Source: Thermoleophilia bacterium (lineage in GTDB: Bacteria; Actinomycetota; Thermoleophilia; BMS3ABIN01). From it: DNA of 50,867 nucleotides. Below are positions 16,899 to 25,333 of this stretch, one piece after another. Under the pieces are notes generated by a model. The model made no database searches and was not told the DNA's origin. It saw only the letters and a program-made list of their open reading frames with translations. Numbering within the stretch: position 1 is the first letter of the stretch; every line of letters starts with the position of its first letter. The translations under genes were made by a program, and so were the position numbers. Location of the stretch: the NCBI GenBank assembly GCA_014874265.1, contig JACWAM010000032.1, positions 1 to 50,867 on the forward strand. Direction: 5' to 3'.

Positions 16899-16926
16899 TT
16901 GATTTGGTTTGCGGTTGGGCTAAAAT
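16899..16926 (+). promoter_or_regulatory. Candidate promoter of the exopolysaccharide operon
   Basis: TTGATT (16899-16904), 16-bp spacer, TAAAAT (16921-16926), in an AT-rich stretch about 85 nt before the first gene of the block. The downstream leader contains the short repeat ATATCCAA twice (around 16974-16990). Confidence 0.4.
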
Positions 16927-17011
16927 TTAAATTACTAAAGCCGCTGCATTGGCGGTCGATGTTTGTCCGGAGAAATATCCAAATATCCAAACAGAAATCC
17001 CAGGATGGTGA

Positions 17012-17704
17012 ATGCTTTTGACACTGTCTGATGCAATAAAAGTTATCAGGCGCTATAAATGGCTGATTGTCGCCGCGACGGTACTGGCTGGCGGCTTTGG
17101 TTATCTTTCCAGCGCCCGCCAGACAAAAATTTATCAAGCATCGATTACGGTGCTGGTCGGACAGAACCAGGGGCTCGCGACCAATCTGGACCTGACCACC
17201 GCTTTGCAGGATATCGCCAACAGCATGAGCAAGATGATGACCTCGCGGACGGTGGCTGAGAAAGTGGTAGGCGATTTACACTTAGGTGAATCCCCGGATG
17301 CCGTCATGAGCAATCTCACCGCCGAACCGGTGCAGCAAACGCAGCTGATCAACGTCTCCTACACCGATCCCAATCCGCAAAAGGCGGCGCAGATTGCCAA
17401 CGGCGTCGGCAACGCCTTTGCCGAGCTGATCTCGAAAACCGAGTCATCCAGCAGCGGTCTGACGGCCCAGGTGTGGCAAGGAGCGACGGTCCCGAGCAGC
17501 AGCATCAAGCCAACCCCTACTAAAAACGGCATTCTGGCGGCTCTGCTGGGGCTGGCAATCGGAGTTGGCCTTGCTTTTGTGCTTGACCGTATGGATACGC
17601 GCTGGCGCTCCATGGACGAAGTCGAAGATCATCTTGGTTTGCCGATTCTGGGGATCATTCCTCAGATGACGCGCGAAACACTAGGCAACACACCCAGGTA
17701 CTAG
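17012..17704 (+). CDS. Wzz/YveK-type chain-length or kinase-activator protein
   Basis: A 230-residue membrane protein with a Wzz domain: TM1 at about 18-36, an outside region with DPNPQKAAQIANGVGNAFAEL, a Pro-containing stretch (ATVPSSSIKPTPTKN) and TM2 at about 170-190. It lacks a kinase domain, as in the split systems of Gram-positives where this protein activates a separate BY-kinase. The gene is followed two bases later by that kinase. The C-terminal cytoplasmic tail (WRSMDEVEDHLGLPILGIIP) matches the usual contact segment. It controls polysaccharide length or export. Confidence 0.88.
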   Translation: MLLTLSDAIKVIRRYKWLIVAATVLAGGFGYLSSARQTKIYQASITVLVGQNQGLATNLDLTTALQDIANSMSKMMTSRTVAEKVVGDLHLGESPDAVMSNLTAEPVQQTQLINVSYTDPNPQKAAQIANGVGNAFAELISKTESSSSGLTAQVWQGATVPSSSIKPTPTKNGILAALLGLAIGVGLAFVLDRMDTRWRSMDEVEDHLGLPILGIIPQMTRETLGNTPRY

Positions 17705-17706
17705 AC

Positions 17707-18465
17707 ATGGCAAAAGACGTGGCGAACGATAATCCAGTTAAAATTCCAGTGGTTGAAGAAGCACCACCAGTCAGACAAGATTACAACCTGTATGTAAAAC
17801 ATTATCCGCATTCTTCAGTGGCGGAGTCCTTTCGCATGCTCAGAACAAATCTGTTGCTGTCAAATATCGATCGCGGCATAAATTCGCTCGTCATCACCAG
17901 CGCCGACAGGGGAGAAGGAAAGTCCACCGTTTGCGCCAACCTTGCCGTGATCATGTCCCAGGCAGAAAAGCGGGTTCTCGTGCTTGATTGTGACTTGCGT
18001 CTTCCCAGTCAGCAGCAGCTCTTTGATCTTCGCAGCGACATTGGCTTGACAGAGCTGGTGGGAAGCTTCGATGAGGATAATAAGCCTTCATTCCCAGAGG
18101 AAATCATGCCCGGCCTGACGGTTGTCGGTAGCGGTCCGCCGCCGCCGAATCCATCTGAATTTCTGGGATCGAACCGGTTTCGAGCATTTCTGGACTACGC
18201 AATCAGTTCATTTGATACGGTGATTCTGGATGCCCCTCCGGTCGGACTCGTCACGGACGCGGCCGTCATATCCGCCATGGTGGACGGCACCATCATGGTT
18301 CTGGACGCCCAGGCGGGCCACCGCAATCTGGCTATCCGGGCAAAGACGGCGCTTGAGCAGGTTAACGCGAACATCATTGGTCTCGTTCTCAACAACGTCC
18401 GGCAGGAAAAGAGCCTTTACTCTTACGCTTATTACCGAGGCAATTATTCATTAAACCCTGAATAA
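17707..18465 (+). CDS. BY-kinase (CpsD/CapB type)
   Basis: Bacterial tyrosine kinase of 252 residues that phosphorylates itself and regulates polysaccharide assembly. Walker A SADRGEGKST (65-74), Walker A' VLVLDCDLR (90-98) and Walker B TVILDAPP are all present. The C-terminus carries a tyrosine cluster (LYSYAYYRGNYS), the usual autophosphorylation sites. It pairs with the upstream Wzz-like activator and probably with the PHP phosphatase at 21027. Confidence 0.92.
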   Translation: MAKDVANDNPVKIPVVEEAPPVRQDYNLYVKHYPHSSVAESFRMLRTNLLLSNIDRGINSLVITSADRGEGKSTVCANLAVIMSQAEKRVLVLDCDLRLPSQQQLFDLRSDIGLTELVGSFDEDNKPSFPEEIMPGLTVVGSGPPPPNPSEFLGSNRFRAFLDYAISSFDTVILDAPPVGLVTDAAVISAMVDGTIMVLDAQAGHRNLAIRAKTALEQVNANIIGLVLNNVRQEKSLYSYAYYRGNYSLNPE

Positions 18466-18699
18466 AGAGTTTCAATGCGGGTGATTGGGACCCTTCCAAT
18501 TTCCCGTTTGGCGCGTTAGAAACACCGGGCCGGGCCGCATCATGCAATTGGCGCTGCCGCCGTTAATGACAGAGCCCTCCTGGCGGACTTAAAAATTGGT
18601 AAGAATTTTTGGTTTTCCATGTCCGGCGGCTTGAGGCATTTGGCCGCGGTAATGATTTGGCCAAGTTTTCGAAGCATTATACGGGTCAAAGGGGAAGAA

Positions 18700-20124
18700 G
18701 TGTCGGGAAAAAGCAGTCTTACTCGCTGGGTGCGCAGCGCTGACATCCTGGCGGGGGCATTCCTCATTATTCTGGTTTATTTACTAGCAAATACTAGCAA
18801 GGATTTTGCCGCAGCCGGTCAGAACAGTCTTACTCACCTGGATGTGATGTTCTTTGTCGTTTATTCAGTCATGGCTCTTACCGGTATCGCCATTAATGGA
18901 GGTTACGCCAGCGGCAAGCGCTTTTCCCGGCTGGAGGATATCAGCGCTGTCCTGAAAAACTCCGCCGTTTCTTTCGTGCTGCTGGTGACAACCGCCTTCA
19001 TCCTCGAAGACTTTATCCTTTCTGACAACATTTTTTCCCGTCCGGCGATTTTGCTGTTTGCTTTTTCGTTTACCTTTGCTTTGATCGATATTCGCCTGGT
19101 GGCTCACGCTATTCAGGGTCATCAATTCGTTACCGGAGGATATCGCAAGAAAATGGTAATTATCGGAGCCGGAGCCGAGGGTGAGAAAGTCTACCGGCAC
19201 CTACAAGGCAAGAACTGGCTCGGAATCAAATGTCTCGGATTTGTTGACCAGCGCCGGGTTGTCTCTCCGGTCGGGGAAGCTCCGGTGCTGGGCCGGGTGG
19301 AAGACCTGCCCCGCCTGACTGCGGAGCAGGGGGTGGAAGAAGTCATCATAGCCCTGCCGCCCGAGGAACACGACCTGATGACCAAGATTGTCAATAATGG
19401 TATTCGCCGCAACGTGAAGGTTCGCCTGATTCCGGACGCCCTCACCTATCCCTACAGCAAGGTTGATATCAAGGAATATGACGGGTTGGCGTTGATTGAC
19501 GTCAAGACGCCCAGCCTGAATGCATTGCACCGCGGGATCAAGCGAATGATGGACGTTGGGATAGCGCTGGTGCTGCTTGTCTTTGATATGCCGATGTTTG
19601 CCATAATTACACTCATCATCAAGTTGACCTCACCGGGCCCTGTCATCTTCCGACAGACGAGAATTGGCAGGGACGGCAAGAGTTTTGAAATGATGAAGTT
19701 CCGTTCGATGGTGGCAGACGCTGACAAGCAGCGGCAAACCCTGGAGCGGCGCAATGAGGCCCACGGTCCCATCTTTAAAATTCGCGATGACCCCCGGATC
19801 ACGCCGTTTGGCCGCTTCATCAGGCGAACCAGCCTCGATGAACTGCCACAGATTTTCAACGTTATCAAAGGCGAGATGAGCATGGTCGGGCCCCGTCCGC
19901 CGTTGCCGGAAGAGGTTGGCCGCTACAAGGCGCACCATCTCAGGCGGCTGGCGGTGCGCCCGGGCGTCACCGGCCTCTGGCAGGTGAGCGGCCGGGACCG
20001 GCGCGATTTTGAGGAAATGGCGACCCTGGATCTATACTACATCGAGAACTGGTCCGGCTGGATGGATCTTAAGATCATTCTCAAGACAATCCCGGTGGTC
20101 TTGTCGCGCCGCGGCGCATATTAG
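18700..20124 (+). CDS. Polyprenyl glycosylphosphotransferase
   Basis: Membrane enzyme that moves a sugar phosphate from a nucleotide sugar to undecaprenyl phosphate, starting repeat-unit synthesis. About 474 residues from the GTG at 18700, behind AAAGGGG; a frame from ATG 18619 adds 27 residues without an SD. Four N-terminal TM helices, a Rossmann-like domain (KMVIIGAGAEGEKVYRHL), a fifth membrane segment and the bacterial sugar transferase domain (SPGPVIFRQTRIGRDGK, MKFRSMV, FGRFIRRTSLDELPQ, MSMVGPRPP, RPGVTGLWQVSGR). The sugar cannot be read from sequence. About 230 bp separate it from the kinase gene. Confidence 0.93.
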   Translation: MSGKSSLTRWVRSADILAGAFLIILVYLLANTSKDFAAAGQNSLTHLDVMFFVVYSVMALTGIAINGGYASGKRFSRLEDISAVLKNSAVSFVLLVTTAFILEDFILSDNIFSRPAILLFAFSFTFALIDIRLVAHAIQGHQFVTGGYRKKMVIIGAGAEGEKVYRHLQGKNWLGIKCLGFVDQRRVVSPVGEAPVLGRVEDLPRLTAEQGVEEVIIALPPEEHDLMTKIVNNGIRRNVKVRLIPDALTYPYSKVDIKEYDGLALIDVKTPSLNALHRGIKRMMDVGIALVLLVFDMPMFAIITLIIKLTSPGPVIFRQTRIGRDGKSFEMMKFRSMVADADKQRQTLERRNEAHGPIFKIRDDPRITPFGRFIRRTSLDELPQIFNVIKGEMSMVGPRPPLPEEVGRYKAHHLRRLAVRPGVTGLWQVSGRDRRDFEEMATLDLYYIENWSGWMDLKIILKTIPVVLSRRGAY

Positions 20125-20293
20125 GCAGATATTGGATGAGGTTGCTGGATATGGGATTAAAAAACAAACCGATCATCCCAATAAAGCTCAGGCAATCGCT
20201 TATTTCAGATTTAATCCAACGCCGCCATAATCAGTGGAGGACAGTTCGTCTCCGTTTAGGGTTAGCCGTTAACGGCGCCGCGCCGCAGGATGG

Positions 20294-20962
20294 TCAACTG
20301 GTGCGGACGGTCTCGGAGGAAATCTCGCCGGTAATAATCAACCGGTGTGAAGTATCCCAGATCGGGTCACAGGTAATCAGGGTTATCTCTTCTTTCCCGT
20401 GTGACTGGAGCACGCTGGTATCTTCCGGCTGGGTAATGTGCTTGTTTGAGACGGTGTACGTAAAGTTGGCATAAGGCGTATGGACAATTATCTGGTCGCC
20501 TTTTTGCAAATCGTCCAGATGCAGGAACGGGCCGCCGTAAAGCACCCGGTCGCCGGCAATCGGGAAGTTGCCTTCCATGCCCGGAAGCGGGGTTTTCTCC
20601 ATGTGGCCCGGTCCCTTGTGCAGATCGCTGTCGGATGATCCTTCCACTACGATATCGTCCACGCCGATTTTGGGAATCTCCAGCTGAGCTATGGTTTGAC
20701 CGTCCTGAAGATGTGATTGAAAGTTCTCCGCCAGGTTCATAATTTTATCCGCATCAGCGGCACCCTGCAATTTTTCCAGGGTTGTTTTGTCTTCAGACAG
20801 CACCGCCGCTGATTCCTGGGCATAATCTCCCCGCAGATTCCGCTGCGAGATGTAGCCGAGAATCCAGGTGGAGGGGATGTAAAGGAGAACGGCAAGACCT
20901 GCCAGAATCAACAGAATTCCCGCGATTTTATAGATGCGTTTTCTTTTTTTCTTCGGCGGCAT
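20294..20962 (-). CDS. Sortase family protein with altered catalytic histidine
   Basis: A 222-residue membrane-anchored sortase-fold protein: basic N-terminus, TM at about 12-30, a helical linker, then the sortase barrel (IAQLEIPKIGVDDIVVEG). The catalytic Cys198 is present in ITLITCDP and Arg207 in SHRLIITGE. The histidine, which in class D/E sortases lies in (I)AGHR, is replaced: the sequence reads IAGDR with Asp138. Sortases join proteins to the wall or to each other; with this change activity is uncertain. It is encoded opposite the polysaccharide genes. No LPxTG-type substrate is seen nearby. Confidence 0.82.
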   Translation of the reverse strand: MPPKKKRKRIYKIAGILLILAGLAVLLYIPSTWILGYISQRNLRGDYAQESAAVLSEDKTTLEKLQGAADADKIMNLAENFQSHLQDGQTIAQLEIPKIGVDDIVVEGSSDSDLHKGPGHMEKTPLPGMEGNFPIAGDRVLYGGPFLHLDDLQKGDQIIVHTPYANFTYTVSNKHITQPEDTSVLQSHGKEEITLITCDPIWDTSHRLIITGEISSETVRTS

Positions 20963-21026
20963 TTCTTTTGTTATCGCAAAGGATTGATTCTTAGCATAGT
21001 GGAGAAATACGCCATTCTCAAGAGAA

Positions 21027-21884
21027 TTGCTTCACCGGCGGGACCTGTGTAGTCTATGGTGCAGGCGCTTGTCAGGGTTAAAAAATGTCAGAATTTCCAT
21101 AAAATTGCCTGGTTTCATCGATACTCATTGCCATATTATACCCGCCGTTGACGACGGCTCGCCCGATGAACAAACAAGCATCGAGATGGGGATGATCGCG
21201 GCGGCCGACGGCATCTCCACCATTGTGGCGACTCCCCATATCACCGAAGGAGTATATGACGGCTCCGATCGCGATGAACAAATCAGCAGGCTGAAGCAGC
21301 GGTTTAGGGAGAACGACATTGACATCCAGCTGGTTCCGGGCGCCGAAGTGCCAATGAGCACCTGCATTTCGGCGGGGCGGGAGGCCCTGGAAAAGCTGGC
21401 GATTGGCGGCGGTCCTTACCTGCTGGTAGAAACGGGAGAAGCGACCCCCGAACAGATGGGCCAGGCAGCCTACAGCGTCAGACTTGCCGGTTTTTACCCC
21501 GTTTTTGCGCATCCGGAGCGCACCTTGCTCGCCCAGCGTCACCCGGATCAGCTGGCGGAGATCATCTCCCGGAATGAAGCCTGGGTGCAGGTAACGGTTG
21601 CGAGCATTGACGGACTGTTTGGCAAGTCGGTAAAAAAAACGTGGGAGCAGATGGCTAAAGCCGGCCTTGTCCATCTCATCGGCAGTGACGCCCATTCCGG
21701 CCGTGTCCGAGCGCCTCGTCTTTCCGGAAGCTACCAGGAGCTATGCAACCTCGTCGGCGAAAAAGCAGCCGGCATAATCATGCTGGAAAACCCGCAGCAG
21801 CTGCTTGCCGGAGAGAAGATGAGGAGCCCGGAGGCATTCGTGCAGCCTTCAAGCAGGAGCATCTGGTCCCGGCTGCGTCGATAG
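21027..21884 (+). CDS. CpsB/YwqE-type PHP tyrosine phosphatase
   Basis: Metal-dependent PHP-family phosphatase that removes phosphate from BY-kinase tyrosines. Motifs: FIDTHCHIIPAVDDGSPDEQTS (HxH metal site; cut here into known family blocks), ATPHITEGVY, PGAEV, FAHPERT and LIGSDAHSG. The start is uncertain: the frame opens with TTG at 21027, and TTG codons at 21072 and 21105 would give shorter forms nearer the usual length of about 255; none has a strong ribosome-binding site. It lies 64 bp from the divergent sortase gene and probably reverses the kinase at 17707. Confidence 0.87.
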   Translation: MLHRRDLCSLWCRRLSGLKNVRISIKLPGFIDTHCHIIPAVDDGSPDEQTSIEMGMIAAADGISTIVATPHITEGVYDGSDRDEQISRLKQRFRENDIDIQLVPGAEVPMSTCISAGREALEKLAIGGGPYLLVETGEATPEQMGQAAYSVRLAGFYPVFAHPERTLLAQRHPDQLAEIISRNEAWVQVTVASIDGLFGKSVKKTWEQMAKAGLVHLIGSDAHSGRVRAPRLSGSYQELCNLVGEKAAGIIMLENPQQLLAGEKMRSPEAFVQPSSRSIWSRLRR

Positions 21885-21970
21885 CTTCTTATTGCTAAAA
21901 CAAGCTCTTGATACTTAATTTTTCTCCGGTAAAACCGATAAAACTGCCGACAGACTATTTGGAGGCGGGC

Positions 21971-23437
21971 TTGAAACCATCCGGCCGAAAAAGCACATCT
22001 CTTGAACCCGGCGAACCGGAGAATCCCGGAGCCTATGAGCTGTCACATGAGAATTTCGAGCGCTTTCGCAAGCTGATCAAACAGGCTACTGGAATTTTTT
22101 TCAGTGGCGGCAAAGCCGAGGCGCTGAGGGAAGGTCTGGCCGAGAGGGCGGCCGCGAACGGCGCCGCTTCGCTCGACGAATATTACCGCCTGATTACGAC
22201 GCATCCGAAAAGGGAGATCGAGCTCAATCGGATGCTCGATTCCCTGTCAATAACGCAAACACGGTTCTTTCGGAATAAGCCTCAGTTTGATTGCCTGTGC
22301 CGTTACATCGTTCCGGAAATCATCGGACGCAAATCAGCGGGCTTCCGGACAATCCGGTGCTGGAGCGCCGGCTGCTCGACCGGACAGGAGGCTTACTCTG
22401 TTGCCATGTCGATCCTTGATGTCCTGCCAAATCCGGAAACCTGGATGATCGAGATTCTTGGCAGCGATCTTAACAAGCATGCGCTGGAGATTGCGCGGGC
22501 CGGCTGGTACCCGGAAGAGCATTTGACTGGCGTTGACCGTTTTCACCTGGAGCGGTATTTCCGCCCATATGACCGGGGGTACCAGGTGGTGGAGCCGGTG
22601 CGGCGGCTGGTTAAATTCACTCGTCACAATCTGGTCCGTGACGGGCTCCCACTTGATAACTTTGGTACATGTGACATAGTTTTTTGCCGGAATGTGATTG
22701 TCTTTTTTAATCACGAAACAGCCCGCTATGTGATAGATCACTTCTTCGATGTCCTTAATCCTGGCGGCTACCTTTTTCTCGGCCGCTCGGAAACCCTTTG
22801 GAAGATGTCGGCGAAATATTCCCTGGTCGAGATGGGTGACTCATTCATCTACCGCAAGCCGCTGCCCATGTCACTGAACGGCAGGCGGTTTATTCCCGAC
22901 CGGCGCGTCGATCGGTCGGAGTTGCCATCCTGGGTTGGCTACGACCGGCGGGCATGCGACATTGAACGCCGAAAGAAAGCGACGCAGCCGCTGTCCGATT
23001 CATGGCGGTTTCTGCAGACGACGGCGGCAGAGCAGGGGCAGGTCCTCAGTGACACGATGATCAAGATTGAGAAGTTGCTTGATCTAGGCGAATTTGACAA
23101 CGCCATCAAATCGCTTGAAGAGGTACTGAGAGATGACGGCAAAAACGCCGAAGCCAATTTTCTGCTTGGGCTTGCGCTGGAAAAAAGTAATCAGACTCCG
23201 GCGGCCATCAATGCTTACCGGCAGGCGATCGGGGCGCGCGGGGATATGGCCATCGCTCATTTTCACCTGGCCGGAGCTCTCGAGCGGGCCGGAGATTTAA
23301 AAAGCGCACGTGGCGAATACCACCAGGCAGCGGCTGTTTTACGTCAGAATCACTCCAGGGGAAAAAACGGAGCAATCGGGATTAATTCGCTGCTTGACCT
23401 TTGCGAGTGGAAGATCGAGAACCTGGGCGGATTGTAA
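21971..23437 (+). CDS. CheR-type methyltransferase with C-terminal TPRs
   Basis: S-adenosylmethionine-dependent methyltransferase of the CheR family, about 488 residues from the TTG at 21971, five bases after GGAGG. The N-terminal CheR helical domain (FERFRKLIKQATGIFF) leads to the catalytic domain with IRCWSAGCSTGQEAYSVAM (SAM site), LGSDLNKHALEIARAG and CDIVFCRNVIVFF. From about residue 365 the protein holds TPR-like helices (AEANFLLGLALEKSNQTPAA). Classic CheR methylates chemoreceptor glutamates; no chemoreceptor or che gene is present here, so it may serve another signalling array. It stands alone between cpsB and gatC. Confidence 0.88.
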   Translation: MKPSGRKSTSLEPGEPENPGAYELSHENFERFRKLIKQATGIFFSGGKAEALREGLAERAAANGAASLDEYYRLITTHPKREIELNRMLDSLSITQTRFFRNKPQFDCLCRYIVPEIIGRKSAGFRTIRCWSAGCSTGQEAYSVAMSILDVLPNPETWMIEILGSDLNKHALEIARAGWYPEEHLTGVDRFHLERYFRPYDRGYQVVEPVRRLVKFTRHNLVRDGLPLDNFGTCDIVFCRNVIVFFNHETARYVIDHFFDVLNPGGYLFLGRSETLWKMSAKYSLVEMGDSFIYRKPLPMSLNGRRFIPDRRVDRSELPSWVGYDRRACDIERRKKATQPLSDSWRFLQTTAAEQGQVLSDTMIKIEKLLDLGEFDNAIKSLEEVLRDDGKNAEANFLLGLALEKSNQTPAAINAYRQAIGARGDMAIAHFHLAGALERAGDLKSARGEYHQAAAVLRQNHSRGKNGAIGINSLLDLCEWKIENLGGL

Positions 23438-23440
23438 AAC

Positions 23441-23518
23441 CGGATTTTGGACCGTGGATACTGAACATTGCTTTAAGCCGCCGTGTTTTCGATTCTGCCA
23501 AAAACCAAAGTCCAGGAT
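23441..23518. repeat. Degenerate heptad repeats in inverted arrangement
   Basis: Noncoding DNA after cheR contains GGATTTTGGACCGTGGATACT (7-nt period, TGGANNN) at about 23441-23461 and, in the opposite sense, CCAAAAACCAAAGTCCAGGAT at about 23498-23517. The copies resemble the clearer 7-nt repeat at 50440-50472. It may be a small dispersed intergenic element. Confidence 0.35.
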
Positions 23519-23579
23519 TCTGCGCCCGGTGTGATAACATCTTCGTTTGAGCTCATACGATCCTGATTTGAGGAGCCCC

Positions 23580-23876
23580 TTGGTTTCGCACGACGACGTC
23601 AAGTATGTGGCGCGCCTGGCCCGGCTTAAACTTGCCGACGCAGAGCTGGAGCGCTATGCAGAGCAGCTGTCAGGAATACTCGATCATATTAACAAGATTG
23701 CCGAGCTGGATCTGGAAGAGGTCAAGCCAACCTCTCACGTTATCAGCATCACCAATGTCTTCCGTAAAGATGCAGTGCGGCCGTCGGCTCCCCCGGCCGC
23801 CGCACTTGACAACGGTCCTGAGATTGAATCGGGCGCATTCCGGGTGCCCCCGATTCTGGATACAGAAGAGCAATGA
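23580..23876 (+). CDS. gatC: Glutamyl/aspartyl-tRNA amidotransferase subunit C
   Basis: Small subunit that stabilises GatA in the complex making Gln-tRNA and Asn-tRNA. 98 residues from the TTG at 23580, five bases after GAGGAG (MVSHDDVKYVARLARLKLAD), the usual family start; a longer frame from 23547 is unlikely. The core EELERYAEQLSGILDHI-like helix and the C-terminal AFRVPPIL motif are present. The stop overlaps gatA as ATGA. Confidence 0.93.
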   Translation: MVSHDDVKYVARLARLKLADAELERYAEQLSGILDHINKIAELDLEEVKPTSHVISITNVFRKDAVRPSAPPAAALDNGPEIESGAFRVPPILDTEEQ

Positions 23877-25333
23877 CTGTCGCCGATCTGATTAAACTAA
23901 ACGCGCTTGAAGCGGCCGAGCGCCTCCAAAACGGCGATTTTTCCGCCATTGACCTGGTGGAGGCTTATCTCGGGCAGATCCGGCGTCATGATCCCGCCAT
24001 TTTTGCCTACTTGCGGGTCTCCGAAGAAAATGCCCGCCTGGAGGCCGAGGCCATCGACGCCGCCCCGGACAGGCCGCCGCTGGGCGGGCTGCCGACCGCC
24101 GTCAAGGACGTGCTGGTGACGGAGGGGATTGTCACCACCTGCGCTTCCCGCATGCTTGAGAATTACCGCCCCATCTATACCGCCACCTGCATCCGGCAAA
24201 TGAAACGCGCCGGAATGATTACTCTGGGTAAAACCAACATGGATGAGTTTGCCATGGGATCTTCGACAGAAAATTCAGCCTTCGGTCCCACGCATAATCC
24301 GTGGGATCTTGACCGCGTTCCCGGCGGTTCCAGCGGCGGATCAGCAGCGGCGGTGGCCGCCAGGGAAGCGCTCTGGGCGCTTGGCTCCGATACAGGCGGC
24401 TCGATCAGGCAGCCGGCCGCTTTTTGCGGCGTCGTGGGGCTAAAGCCGACTTATGGCAGCGTTTCCCGTTACGGCCTGGTGGCGTTCGCGTCGTCATTTG
24501 ATCAGGTAGGTCCGATTACCAGAACCGTAAACGACGCAGCGCTGATGTTGAGACATCTTGTGGGCAAGGATCCGCGTGACAGCACTTCCATCGAGCACCC
24601 GGAGGCAATCCGGGTCCCTGAAGACAGAGACCTTGCCGGTTTGAGAATCGGCGTCATCAAGGAGCTTGTTCGTGAGGGGATCGATGCCGGCGTTATGGCG
24701 GTTTTTGACAAAACAGTTAAAAAGATGGCAACCGCCGGCGCTGAGGTAGTTGAGTCAAGCCTGCCGCACGCCGGGTACGCGCTGCCTGCTTACTACATTC
24801 TGGCTCCCGCGGAAGCAAGCGCCAATCTGGCCCGTTTTGACGGCGTCCGCTACGGCCTCCGTGCCGGCGGCGCCGCCGGCATCACCGAGATGTACGAAAA
24901 TACGCGCAGCCTGGGGTTTGGCGATGAGGTCAAGCGCCGCATCATGCTAGGAACCTATGCTCTCTCATCCGGCTATTACGACGCTTATTACGGCCAGTCG
25001 CAAAAAGTGCGGACGCTGATCGTGGAGGATTTTCAGAAGGCGTTTGACTCTGCCGATCTGCTCATCTCGCCCACGGCGCCTACCACGGCTTTCCGGCTGG
25101 GAGAGAAGACCGGCGATCCGCTCACCATGTACATGTCAGACATCTGCACCATCCCGGTTAATCTCGCCGGACTGCCGGCAATCTCGATTCCAGCCGGCCT
25201 CTCGGAAGGGTTGCCGGTCGGCCTGCAGATTATCGGGCCCGCTTTCTCGGAAAACCGGCTGCTGGCTGCTGCCCGCGGCGCCGAACTGGCAATTGGCTTC
25301 GATGCGGCCCCGCCGCTGGGAGAAGGGTCATGA
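23873..25333 (+). CDS. gatA: Glutamyl/aspartyl-tRNA amidotransferase subunit A
   Basis: Amidase subunit that releases ammonia from glutamine. 486 residues with the Ser-cis-Ser-Lys triad: Lys78 (LPTAVKDV), the glycine/serine loop GGSSGGSAAA (151-160) and catalytic Ser177 (DTGGSIRQ). The first half has TLGKTNMDEFAMGSST, typical of true GatA rather than other amidases. It overlaps gatC and gatB by four bases each, so all three are made from one transcript. Confidence 0.97.
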   Translation: MTVADLIKLNALEAAERLQNGDFSAIDLVEAYLGQIRRHDPAIFAYLRVSEENARLEAEAIDAAPDRPPLGGLPTAVKDVLVTEGIVTTCASRMLENYRPIYTATCIRQMKRAGMITLGKTNMDEFAMGSSTENSAFGPTHNPWDLDRVPGGSSGGSAAAVAAREALWALGSDTGGSIRQPAAFCGVVGLKPTYGSVSRYGLVAFASSFDQVGPITRTVNDAALMLRHLVGKDPRDSTSIEHPEAIRVPEDRDLAGLRIGVIKELVREGIDAGVMAVFDKTVKKMATAGAEVVESSLPHAGYALPAYYILAPAEASANLARFDGVRYGLRAGGAAGITEMYENTRSLGFGDEVKRRIMLGTYALSSGYYDAYYGQSQKVRTLIVEDFQKAFDSADLLISPTAPTTAFRLGEKTGDPLTMYMSDICTIPVNLAGLPAISIPAGLSEGLPVGLQIIGPAFSENRLLAAARGAELAIGFDAAPPLGEGS

